Origin: Solicoccozyma terricola
Taxonomy: Eukaryota > Basidiomycota > Tremellomycetes > Filobasidiales > Piskurozymaceae
Direction: 5' to 3'
Assembly (NCBI GenBank): GCA_001600875.1
Contig: BCLD01000011.1
Span: 913,088-967,580, forward strand
DNA length: 54,493 bases
A program made the position numbers and the translations under genes. The notes beneath the pieces were generated by a model that saw only the letters and a list, made by a program, of their open reading frames with translations, was not told the DNA's origin and searched no databases. Below, one piece after another: positions 21,236-32,098 of the stretch; the stretch's first letter is position 1, and every line of letters starts with the position of its first letter.

Positions 21236-21792
21236 ATGTCTCAAGTTGGTCAAAGGGAAAGCAAGCCTCAGGGCATCAAGGAAGACACCAAGGAGCAGAC
21301 ACCTTCCATCCGTGCTCAAGAGGTTGAAGAACCCGAACAGAGTCAAGGATTAGAAGATGAAGAGGAACAATATAGCGAAGAGCCAGAGCCTCAGCCTCAG
21401 GCAGAAGAGAGCCCTCGTAAAGGCCGTAAGAAACGCCCGAACAAGTTCAGCGAACAAGGCCGTCATTCACTAGGGAACGAGAAAGTTCGCTCTTCCGTCG
21501 GCTATACCATTGAGGAACCTGATAGTTCACAAGGCAAAGCTCTCACACGCCACCAGGGAGGTCCTCCTGCCGTTCAGCTGCGACAAGGCGGTCATGTTCA
21601 GGGGAATCAACAAGGCGGTGTAGAGAAGAAACGCGGTGGCATGCCTAGCGTTCGACTGGATGTCAACTTGGTGAGTTAGCGCAACCATGAAAACGCTCTA
21701 CAACATTTATTGACTCGACACCTCGCATTCAGGACCTTGAGATCGAACTGAAAGCGAAGCTACATGGCGATTTGACGCTGAGTCTGCTGTAA
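21236..21792 (+). CDS. LEA-like charged protein with the 60-nt terminal-exon module (paralogue 2, 164 aa)
   Basis: Exons 21236-21670 and 21733-21792 give 164 aa. The head MSQVGQRESKPQGIKEDTKE and the tail match the protein at 16956-17598, while the middle differs: it is acidic (DEEEQYSEEPEPQ), then Lys/Arg/Gln/Gly-rich, and lacks the amphipathic Ala/Val repeat. The exon-1 end VRLDVNL plus a separate 60-nt last exon code DLEIELKAKLHGDLTLSLL, almost identical to the paralogue although the middles have diverged. That difference in conservation marks the tail as the functional part. 5' leader sequence before the ATG (cactcactctctatcaaaa) also matches the paralogue. Function unknown. Confidence 0.8.
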
Positions 21793-23126
21793 GTCTCGCA
21801 TAATTTGGAAGCCGCCTGCATCAGCTCACACTCACAGCAGTACATGAACAGACAATAAACACGCTTCAGAAGCAAATGCTGCCCAGCTTGAAAATGTATC
21901 GACATACCAATGTATCTGCCTCTATGAGCTTGTAACTGCATTATCAAAACTGTCATCGGCAAAAATCCACCTTCCAACCGAAAAGTTGCTGCCTAGAGTT
22001 CTCATCTCCGTGTGAGTTTCCGAGTCCAGAACGACTGGGGCCCGCATAGGCTGCCCTACGAAGGAATAAAAAGATGCCCTGCTGGAAGCTCTTAACCTAT
22101 GCACCGTCAGGCTGTCCACGATGACAGGTGGGCGGGGATCTAGATAGATGCAGGATGCAGTTGAGCAGATAGGAATACCTTCACAGGACAGCCGACACAG
22201 CTATCGCGGCTCGGTCGTATTCGTGTATGTGTGCACTCCGGAGGAAGTTACCCCACGGCGGGGGAAAGGGAGATCCGGATGGCAGTGCAGTGGATGAGCT
22301 CAGTCAACCGGAATCGATTCGGTAATATCTTTTTGGCGCTGATACTGGTACGTGGGTCGCTGATGGGCAGATGGTGTGTGTGTTGTCTATCTACAGCTGA
22401 GCGGAGGACACGGCGACTGGACCCTTACGGGGGAAGGTCACGTGCACATGCTGCAGCTAGCTGGAGGTCTCAGAGCAACGTCTTGCATTGGATCATGTTT
22501 TCATTTGCCACTCATTTGCATGATCCCATACTGGAACGGCAGGCATCATGAACCTTCTTTATCTGAATCTTGCCTGTCTTGGGCGATCACGTTCGCCCTT
22601 GGTCAGGACCTTTGACTGGACATCATCGCAAATAAATCGTATGACCGGCAGGTGCGACTCCCAAGATTCAAAGAGCGTATCTCACGTAGTGATATAGAGA
22701 AGAAAGGAAAAAGAGGAAAAGAGCAAAACCGGGCCAGAAAGATACGTTGAGACAGCGAAAGAACCAATCGACTGGCGATATCCATCGGTGACTACGGTGA
22801 ATACCTTCGGAGCGTTGAATCCTAGCGAGTGTAAGCGAGCGAACGAATCGGGGGTGTTGACAGGAAAAAAGAGGTGATAGTGAAAAGACGTGTACCGGAT
22901 ACGAGGAGCCGGAGGGGACGAATATCTGTCCTTAAGTTTCCAGCCCACTGGGGGCTGCTTTGTAACTTATATTACAGTCGAAACTTTCCTCTTCGGCCTT
23001 GTAGAAATTCAAGGACTTTATCGAGACCTCATTATTACCTAATTGCAACAAAGGGTCGTATCCTTACACCTCTCAGTTGTTCGTGCACACTCTCCCGCTT
23101 GCAAGTCGAACAAGCTTTTCTCTGGC
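21793..23126. other. 1.3-kb convergent intergenic region, no gene seen
   Basis: Lies between the 3' ends of the genes at 21236 (+) and 23127 (-). Only short frames without family resemblance occur on either strand, and no repeat or RNA gene was recognised. Confidence 0.5.
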
Positions 23127-24539
23127 TTACAACACGTTGCCGCCAAGTAAACCTCCCACGACTGGCAACCCCCCAGCCCAGCCGTCTCTTTCATTCGCTT
23201 TCACATCCTCGGGGGTTGGGGAACCGCCTCCTCCCAAAACCCCTCCAACAAGAGGCAGGCCACTGCCTCCTTCCAATACTCCTCCAACAAGGGGCAGCCC
23301 ACTCGTCCCGCCGCCCCCGCCTTGTCCGCCCCTCTTCCTCAGCTTGCTATCATCCTCCGGCGCTGCTGTCGTGGCGGTGGTTCTCCCCAAACCGAGATCA
23401 CCAACGACCGGTAGTCCACCACTCGGCTCGCCGCCGGTCCTCCGCTCTCCGGCCGGCGCCTTAGGCGTGTCATTCCCCAGACCGAGATCACCGATGATTG
23501 GGAACCCTCTCTTTATGCTGCCGCCTGCATTCTTCTTGCCCCGGTCCGGTGGCGGCGCTGTTTCGCCGAGGAGATCCCCCAGACCCAGCCCGGCGAGTAC
23601 TTTGTCGACCCCGAGTCCACCGAGCATCCTATCCAAACCGAGAACACGCATCAACCTCCTCCTCATCCCACCGAGTCCCACGATATCCAACATCCGATCC
23701 ACGATGCCGACCAGCCCGGTGATCAGGAGCCCGACTGACCCTACCACGCCGGACAACAACACCCCCACCGAGGCTGCGATCTGTACCACTGGCTCCTTGG
23801 CCGCTCTGAACCATGGCGCTAGCTTCTTCTGCAGCGCCTGGATCATGTGGGAGAGGCGGATCTTAGCGTGTTCAGCGGCGATCACGATCAGGCGGGAGCT
23901 TAGGAGCGACCACTCGACCCAGATGAAGGCGCAGAGGACACCGAAGTTGGCGCAGGCCGAGGCTTGGGCACGCAAGAGTGGACGATCGTCGAAGAAGGAG
24001 TCAGCTGGTGCGATAAAGCGGCGAGGCACAGACGTTTCTTACGGGACCATCCGCAATCCCAGGTTATTCGCGTCACGCATATGGCGTCGGCTACGTGTGA
24101 TGGCGGTGGCATAGACCGCAACGGGTTTCGGTCAGGCTCCCGCCCGCGCTCACTATCGTCTCGTATCGAACTCACCCAGCCAGAAGATCCATGCTGCGGC
24201 CGACCACGCGATATCCACGGCGGCGGACAGGGCGACGGCGTCAGGATCGTCCTGCCGACGGTGACGGCTGACGACGAGCCCCGTCTCGAAGAAAAAGGTG
24301 ACAACGCCTACCCAGGTGGTGTATGGCAATGTCGATGTGGCGACTCCATCAGTGTCGCGTAACTGAGTGTGTGGCAGAGGCATAGAGCTCAACGTGAGTT
24401 AGAAAATGGGAGACAACGCCGAGGGGATACTCGCAATGGATTTCAGGCGAGATGAGAGCGCGGTGATGACGAGCGCGCCGATCATGACGGCGGCGGTGAT
24501 GGCTAGCTTGGCGACGTAGGCGCCTGGGAAGACGTCCAT
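23127..24539 (-). CDS. Four-helix (MARVEL-like) membrane domain fused to a Gly/Leu-rich hydrophobic tail
   Basis: The N-terminal part has four predicted membrane helices: KLAITAAVMIGALVITAL (exon 1, from ATG 24539), TTWVGVVTFFFETGLVV, SAAVDIAWSAAAWIFWL and ANFGVLCAFIWVEWSLL, the spacing of a MARVEL-type tetraspan. After a linker (IQALQKKLAPWFRAAKEP) comes VVQIAASVGVLLSGVVGSVG and DRMLGGLGVDKVLAGLGLGD, which resembles the PLFQI...GLGLGG segment of the two DUF6987 proteins. The tail repeats GLPLVGG/GLPVVGDLGLG blocks and ends GGLLGGNVL. Four exons are likely; the first junction (around 24340-24430) is uncertain, the others (near 24163, 24062, 24045 and 24008) keep the frame, one intron being only about 38 bp. 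The gene is head-to-head with the ten-module gene at 25199. Confidence 0.72.
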
Positions 24540-24634
24540 GGCGTGGGTAGTTGGTTAGGACACAGACGTGAGCAAGGTCGTTCAAAGAGCGATGAACAAG
24601 GCAGAAGAAACGAGTCAGGATATCTGGGACAACG

Positions 24635-24817
24635 GTAATGACGTAATTGTGGCGAATGGATCCCGTGAGTTTCACATCGTCAAATGTACATCTCCCTACA
24701 ATCCCCTTATGCGTCGATGCGGACCGTAATGACGTAATTGTGGCGAATGGATCCCGTGAGTTTCACATCGTCAGATGTACATCTCCCTAACAATCCCCTT
24801 ATGCGTCGATGCGGACC
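24635..24817 (+). repeat. Tandem 91/92-bp duplication in the promoter between 24539 (-) and 25199 (+)
   Basis: Copy 1 is 24635-24725 and copy 2 is 24726-24817, differing by one substitution and one added A. Each begins with a CRE-like core TGACGTAA (24639-24646 and 24730-24737) and ends with gcgtcgatgcggacc. Near identity means the duplication is recent or kept by gene conversion. It lies 96-280 bp above the ATG of the minus-strand gene. Confidence 0.92.
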
Positions 24818-25198
24818 TCCGGCTTGCTATACCTTGCGGATAGAGGAGTCACGATGAAGGTAGGCTAAAGATGATGAGTATCTGACGTTTTCACTGTGGC
24901 GACGGCTTGTGCTACACCACAATTGGGTCATGCGCTTCTCACATACCACGGCTGTACACCAGCATCCGGGTGCAGGACATGAGCACATGACTGGGCAGCA
25001 GCATGTGCATTGAGGTGCCTGTGCGTCATGCTTGTGAATGATGTTAGATGATGTCATGTCGCCCCACCCATGAAAATCCAAACCATTTGTATCACCCCTT
25101 CATGTCTCTGAAAATCTCATTCACACAAATTTTCATCACGCACACTACCCATTCACTCAGAAACACAAGACCCATCCCCACACGACACAACTTACCGT

Positions 25199-28100
25199 AT
25201 GACAATGGCCTCCAAAGGCGCCAAGGCAGCAGGCGATACTAAGCTCCGCAAGCTCGGACGTCAGTCCTCAGCTAAGACGGACGCCGTTCAAGGCAAAGGC
25301 CTCGGCGGAATAAATGGCATTGCAGGCGGCGCCAAGCAGTTGGCCGGAAGTGTAACACAGAATACCTCTCAAGCCAGTAGACAGATGGTGAAAGGCACCG
25401 CCGGTGGCAAGGCCAAAGAAGCCACTGGTCAAGACATCCCAAACCTTCCAGACATGCAGGGTTTTCAACTGCTTGAAGGCATGCCTGTCAACGAGAGCGG
25501 GTTCATCACCGACAAGTCTGGTACACCTCTCGGCAAGCTGGTCGAGGGAGACCCAAAGGACCTGGTTGGCATGACTGTCGACGGGAGCGGTCAAATCCTT
25601 GACACCGATGGCGACTTACTTGGTCGTGTGGAGATGCTCCCAGAGGCGCATCAGCAGCTGGTCCAGGCAGCCACTGGGGAGCCCGGTGAAGGAGCGAAGA
25701 TACCCGATATCAGCATACTCAAAGGTTTGACGATGGACTCCACAGGACAGATTCTCAACGAAGATGGCGATTTTGTCGGGCAGCTTGCTGAGGGAGACCT
25801 CGAGGCCGTCAAGGGTTGTCCTTTGAATGAGAAAGGCGAAATCCTCGATGATGAAGGCAATGTCTTAGGTCGTGCACAACTCCATCCCGACGTCATGGCC
25901 CTCGTCGATCAAGCGAAGGACGTTGTTTCCAAGGCCAGGGAAGCCGCCGGAGGCTCCGTTGATACTGGCGAGGAAGATACCATGCTCCTCGGCAAAGTAG
26001 AGCAGGCTAAGGAAACGGCAGAGGGTTTGGCTGGTGACGCGGCCGATGAACTGCCTCTCGATTTGCATATCTTGGAAGGACTGCGCGCTAATAAGAAAGG
26101 TATGGTGCTCGATGAGGAAGGAGAGCAGATCGGACGGCTGGTCGAGGGTGACCCCAAGAACTGCGCCGGCAAGGTCATCAACGACAAGGGTGAAATCCTC
26201 GACTCGGCCAAAAAGGTCGTGGGCAGAGTTGAAGTTGTCTCCAACGAGGCTAGCGAGGAGGCGTTGCGCAAACTTCAAAGCCAAGTTAGCGAAGTCCCTG
26301 GATTGGAAATCCTTGAAGGCCTCAAAGTCAACAAGAAGGGTACGATCTTGGATGAGGAAGGAGAGGTCATAGGCGAGCTTGTTGACGGCGAAGTCGCTGA
26401 CTGTGCCGGCAAGAAGTGCAACGACAAAGGGGAAGTTCTTGACAAGAACGGTCAAATTGTCGGTCATATCAAGACGCTGCTTCAGACCGGGGAAGAGTCG
26501 GCTGGAGAAGCCGTGGAAGGTTTGCAGGAGAAGGCAAAAGAGGCGGGAGGAGAAGTTGCGGCCGAAGGGGCGGGTGAAGAGGCGGGTAAAGAAGAGGGCG
26601 AAGGAGCTCAAGAAGCGGAAACTGAAGTGGAAGAGGGCGCGGATGAAGGTGTGGGCGAAGGCGCTGAAGGTGTTGACGAAGGAGTTGAAGAAAAGGCGGG
26701 GGAAGGGTTGGGTGAGGAGCCGAAGATTGAAGTGGAGGAGGGCGCGGGTGAAGGTGTGGGCGAAGGCGTTGACGGCGTTGAAGAGGGGGTTGAAGAAAAG
26801 GCGGGGGAAGGGTTCGGTGAGGAGGTCGAGGAAAAGGACGAAGAGGAGGAAAACCTTCCGCCGATCTCAACTCTGGAGGGCCTCTCTGTCAACAAGGCCG
26901 GCAAGATCATCGACACGCAGGGGACAGTGGTCGGTGAGCTTGTGGAAGGAGATGCCAAGAAGATCTCCAAGTTGGGCCTCACATGCGATGCGGATGGACA
27001 ACTGTGGGATCAGAAGGGCCATATCATCGGCAGGGCAAAGACCCTTCCCGTCGTAGAGGGTGAGGAAGAGCCTCCGTTCGCCGGTCTCGAAGGCCTCATT
27101 GTCACCAAGGATGGGTACGTAGAGGACGAGAATGGAAACCGAGTCGGCAAGGTTGTCCAAGGTGACGCGAAAAGGCTCGTCGGCCGTATCGTGGACGAGG
27201 ACGGTGATATCCTTGACAAGAAGGGCAGCGTTGTGGGACACGTCGAGCGCTACGAGGAGGAAGAGCCTGTGCCTGAGCCCGAGGCGGAGCCACAAGATCT
27301 GTCCATTTTGGCGGGAAGGACGGTCAACAAGCAGGGCAATGTGATCGGCCCGGACGGTGTCCCAATAGGTCGCCTCGTCAAGGGCAACGCTAAGCAACTT
27401 GCAGGCAAGAAGGTCGATGGCAAAGGCCAGATTTGGAACGAGTCTGGCAAGGTGATTGGTCAGGTGGAGCTCATCCCAGAGGAAGAGAGGGAGGAGAAAC
27501 CCGAAGGGCCGTTCTCTGGGCTGGAGAGTCTTCGCGTTATTGCTGGCGGCAAAGTCGCAGACGGAGGTGGCAACGTGGTCGGTGAGATCGTGGAAGGCAA
27601 TGCCAGGCGTCTCGTCGGAATGAGTGTCGATGAAGATGGCGACATCATCGACCGTTTCGGTAGCGTTAAGGGACATGCGGAACCCCTCCCAGAAGCGGAA
27701 GAGGAGGCTCCTCCCGACCTATCCATCCTCGACGGCAAGACCGTGAACAAGCAAGGTTTCGTCGTCGGTTCAGACGGAATACCCTTGGGACGCCTGGTCG
27801 AAGGAGACCCAAAACTGCTCGCCGGTCGCAAATCCGATGGCCACGGCCTGATTTACGGTGACACCGGAAAGGTTGTGGGGAAGGCCATACTTCTCCCCGA
27901 CAACGAGCGGGTGTCCAGACCCGAGGGCCCCTTCTCCGGTCTCAGCGGGCTCAAAGTGTTCAGAGACGGCATGGTCAAGGACTCGGACGGCAATATCGTG
28001 GGGATCGTGACTTCTGGGGACCCAAAGAGGCTAACGGGCCAGATGGTCGACGAGGACGGAGATATTATCGACAAGTTTGGCAACGTGAAAGGTCATGCGG

Positions 28101-28952
28101 AGCCATACGAGGAGGAGGAGCTCGAGTCCGAAGAGGAAGAGGAACTCGAACCCCCGGAGACCGAGGAAGAGAAGAGGCGCCGCGAAGACGACGAACTGGC
28201 GGACAAGATGGCAGCTATCTGTCAGAGGACGCTAGAGGATGTGCAGCCGGTGATGAAGCAGATTACCGATGTACGTCTGGTTCCATTTACGCGGATTCTT
28301 GGACATGATCGAGCTGATGCCTTCGTGGACCTCCTACCAGCAAATCGAGAGGGCCGATCGTACACCGCGAGACGAGCTCGACGAGGAGGAACTCGTCGAA
28401 GCCATCAGGCCTCTAATTGAGGAGGGATCACGCATCCTCCAAGAATGCAAAGGTTCCCTTCGTGGTCTCGACCCGGATGGCCGCATTGCAGCTCAGGCCA
28501 AGGGTAGGGCGGGCATGCGGGAGGCGACACCGAAAGAGTATCGTCTTGCTGATTTGCTGAAGGAGCTCACATCATCCGTGGTGGTGACTATCGACAATGC
28601 CAGGAAACGTATTGCAGACATGCCTCATGCCAAGAAGAAGCTGAACCCACTGTGGTCCTTGCTCACAGAGCCACTGTTCCAGATCATTGCTGCAGTGGGG
28701 CTGCTGTTGACTGGCGTGCTTAACCTGGTTGGTCGGCTGCTAAATGGCTTGGGCTTAGGAGGGCTGGTAAATGGTCTGCTGGGTGGATTGGGCATCGACA
28801 AGCTTCTTGGCGGCTTGGGCTTGGACGGTGTCACAGACGCCCTGGGCATTGGGGGCAAGAAAAAGAAAGGAGGTGGAGGAGGAGGTGGTGGCTTGGTGGG
28901 TGGGCTGCTCGGTGGGGTTACTAAGGGATTGGGTGGAGCATTGGGCGGCTAG
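25199..28952 (+). CDS. Giant LEA-like protein: ten DUF3659-like modules plus a DUF6987-type C-terminus (1227 aa)
   Basis: Exons 25199-28270 and 28341-28952 give 1228 codons. Residues 1-80 are basic and Gly/Ala/Gln-rich. From about residue 88 to 975 lie ten modules of about 60 residues with the pattern LEGL-VNK-G-I-D-EG-VG-LVEGD, then G-VD-G-ILD-G-VVGR. Between modules 4 and 5 is an acidic Gly/Glu linker with an internal repeat (EEGADEGVGEGAEG, EEGAGEGVGEGVDG). The C-terminal module (ADRTPRDELDEEELVE, EEGSRIL, GLDPDGRI, KKKLNPLWSLLTEPLFQI, long Gly/Leu stretch) is the paralogue of the one at 14386-15610, with the same intron position. I recall these as DUF3659 and DUF6987 of fungal 'LEA domain' proteins; no activity is known to me. 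The hydrophobic, almost uncharged C-terminal 70 residues suggest membrane or lipid-surface contact. Confidence 0.88.
25460..28120 (+). repeat. Coding repeat array: ten DUF3659-like modules
   Basis: Module starts near residues 88, 151, 229 (after a spacer), 296, 430 (after the acidic linker), 492, 556, 617, 681 and 742 by rough count. Modules 6, 8 and 10 open GL-x2-L-V (type B) and share DEDGDI(L/I)D, while 7 and 9 open IL-x-G-x-TVNKQG (type A). The last five therefore alternate B-A-B-A-B, pointing to duplication of a two-module unit. Modules 1-4 are more alike to each other. Confidence 0.8.
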
Positions 28953-31900
28953 AGGGCGATGGCTCGGTTGGTCACCATCCTACGGCGGTCTGTGCATTTC
29001 CCTCGCCTATTTCTCGCGCTGAGAAAGTGGAGTATCCGTTCCCCAATTTGTTTGACTGATCTATGTGATGTGATATTGTGTATTATCTTGTCGCCTGCTA
29101 CGATCTTCGTCTCCTCTATCCAATCCCACTTCACTTGTAAGAGGATCAAGCGTACACGCAATTGACATCGGTGATTGTCGAATTCTAGGATGTCGCCACT
29201 GGAACGGCTATCGAGTGCGGCGTCAACCTGACGCCTAGTTTCACTTCGTTCGTCGAGGACCCCTCTTCAGAAAAAAAAAATATTCCACTTTGGGGGGCGG
29301 TGACCACGATGCTACATACTCCACTATGTCGTAGCCAAGCTAGCCACCTCATTCCCGGAAAAGGTAGGCCACATGACTTGCCGGTTGGCTCCAAACTCCA
29401 CGCAAGCATTCAGCAACCCCTCCAGCATCTTAAGGACGTCTCGGCCTATGTTCCAAATATCGACTCATCGCTCGAGTCGAAACGACCTTTGTCCACGCAC
29501 CTCCAATTGAGGCGACCGGGCCATGCCATCCGTGTCAGAAGCCTCCAAGTTGAACACAACGTTGCAGGGGTTCGCCAAATGATAGACCGCGCAACGGTCG
29601 CAACGGAGGCAAGTCTGAAGTGACTGGGTACCCGGAGCAGAATGGAAAGGTTCGTAAGGCTTGTAAGCAAGGACCATTGTCGTGGATACTGGAGTGATCT
29701 TCGTCATGTCGCGGTGGTTGGTCATAGCTCGTCCGTGATGGTGGTCGTCGGTGAACTTCCCATTGAGCGGACCTAAGGTGTTAGGATCATTCTCAAGCGA
29801 CAATCCAGACGTCTGTGGGGATCCAGACCTTCAAGCGGTAAAAACATCGCAGGTGCCGGTTTTCCGCCGTTCTCTGACTCGCGACACAAGATGACTAAAC
29901 TACAAGGGCCCAAAGAAGGCCAAACTGGCCATTTTCACGGGCAAGTATGTCTCTGCAAACGTTTGCACGGGCAACACTTTGGGAAGACGTTTGTCACTGG
30001 GAGAGATGGTTGAATGTTCTCTTCTTGGCATGCAGAACATCCTCCTCATAGTATCTGCAATACTCCCCACAAATCGTACGGTCCAGGGCCATGGACCTCT
30101 GCTCGCCATGTTCGCTGGCAGTGCCTGTATAAGGTTTTGATGGTGAATTTGAACGAACGTCCTTCAAATTTAAGACAAGGGACGGATTCAACTAGATTTA
30201 CGTTGCATGACTCCGTGACTGGCTTCTAGCCTGCAAACGACATCATAGACTATGTGGACACCGACAACTACATCGAGTCCTACCACAACTACCTTACGTC
30301 TGTTAGTATCTTCCACGCTATGAATCAAGCTCTTGATCTCGCCTCTAGTTGATGCTGTCGCCACCTGATTCTCTAGTCCTTTTTTTCGTTTGTCTTCTTT
30401 GTTTTGTTGTTTTTCCTCTCAAATCACCATAACCAGTTCCTCAAGATTTGTCCCTTCAGCTACCTTCCCATCACACCGCACAGGTCATCATCCCACACCG
30501 GTCACCTCCTTGACCACCATCTGGCCTCTGGTTGGGTGCAACCTCGGCATGGTTCTCGGTCGCACGCATGGAGGACAGAGGACAGCCGCGGATGTTGTGG
30601 GAGGCTGCGAGACTCTTGCCCTGATGGCTTTCGCGGTTGTCTTTGGGATGATGGGGGGGCTGCAATGAGGTGAGCGCTCCCCGTGAGGTCGGCCTTTCCT
30701 ATGCTCTCGCGGAGGAATTGGTGACCATACGTGAGGTATCGCTGCCGTGGAGATATGGATCGCCTCACAAGGAGACAGTACGCTTTGCATAGGGCCGCCC
30801 GTCTTCTATCGCTCGACGAGGGCGGTCGCAAACGTCCTCGCTTTGAGCATTCGCGACGGCACACGTCATCGTCAGTCCCCCGCCACGGGTGAACCGGAAT
30901 CGCGGAGGTGTAGGGAGCATTCGGGTGAACCTCCCCCCACGTTGCCGAGGTTGAAACGAGAGGCAAGAGAGCCGTGGCCGGAAGACGGCGTCACACCGTG
31001 TTTGCGCCACAGTGACGATAACCCAGTGCCAGACAGAAGTGGGGAACGAGGCGGTATCATGGGGGTTTGTGTTTGGAGAGATTGTGCGCAGTAGGTATCC
31101 TGCGTTTCATCATTGCACATAGTGCCACGTATCCTGAGACCGTTTGCGCCCAGTTGGGGATGGTCACGATGAGGGTGATCCGGATCAGTCCTGGAGGGAG
31201 GGATGGTGGATGCCTGTTCCAGGAATCCGACCTTCGCCATTACCCACCTTCCCAATAGTACATCCCCAGGTAGTCACTGAAATGCATGAGGCGTTTCTCG
31301 GTAGCGGTGTCGAACACACCCGTCATGGCATTGTTGCGTTGCGTTGCCGGCATGTTGAGGAGTCGTTGTGGTAGACAATATCTCTCTGCGCGCCTTCCTG
31401 GTTCAACGTCGGGCCACCCTTTGCAACGCATTGCAATTCATCCATTACGGCAAGATGATCTTTGGCCGGCATCCGAAGTGAGTAAAATATAAAGTATCAT
31501 CGACCCACGGAACCCATCGAGGAGGAGTTGACGTTGCCAGCTGTGTTACCGCCTTAAGTGCTGAGAGTATTCTTTGGTCTAAATACGGATACATATGGAC
31601 ACTTCGTATGTGGGTGATTTAGCGATTTAACTTGAGACATATGGATAGACAGAGGCCAATGGCTTATCTCTCGGGGGGAACTCCACTTCGCTAAGCAACG
31701 AGAAAGTACAACGTGGATGGATGGGTACGAGCCCGGCCGAACTCCATGCAATTGTATGGAAGGTAGAACTGGACGGAAAGCAAGCAATAGGCGGAAATCG
31801 GAGTGAGACATATGGCGACATGTGTGGACACATTGAATCCTACGCACCTGCCAGTTGTCTCTCTGCGTCCCAAACCCAAGCCCGCCGCCAAAAATACGAA

Positions 31901-32098
31901 ATGTCTCAGCAGAGCAGTCATCGCTCTACCTGCAGCGTGACGCGTGCCTGGCGCCACAAGCCACCACCCCACCAGCCATGTTACGGCATGCGCACTTATC
32001 CGCGGCATGTCGTATGTATGACGACGGCGTGCATATCATATATACGGCAGGTCTTGACGACGTCCCTCCCCCTTTCCAATCACCACATCGCAGTCGCA
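28953..32098. other. 3.1-kb stretch without a convincing gene
   Basis: The open frames here are short, change strand and do not join across plausible introns. A minus-strand piece near 29465-29803 (reading KITPVSTTMVLAYKPYEPFH and CRCDRCAVYHLANPCNVVFN-like sequence) and a minus-strand piece near 31240-31350 (TGVFDTATEKRLMHFSDYLG) look protein-like and may be relics; I could not assign either. The last 500 bp are the leader region of the gene at 32099. Confidence 0.4.

Noticed and set aside
23077..24114. 345-codon Pro/Thr-rich plus-strand frame
   Set aside because: A shadow of the Gly/Leu-rich minus-strand gene; the Pro-rich composition is the mirror of Gly codons, and the minus strand shows paralogy and membrane helices.
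25268..27831. Long minus-strand frames opposite the ten-module gene
   Set aside because: They mirror the repeated plus-strand codons; the repeated protein modules are clearly on the plus strand.
29300..31500. Protein-like fragments as genes
   Set aside because: The pieces switch strand and frame, cannot be joined with plausible introns, and match no family I can name.
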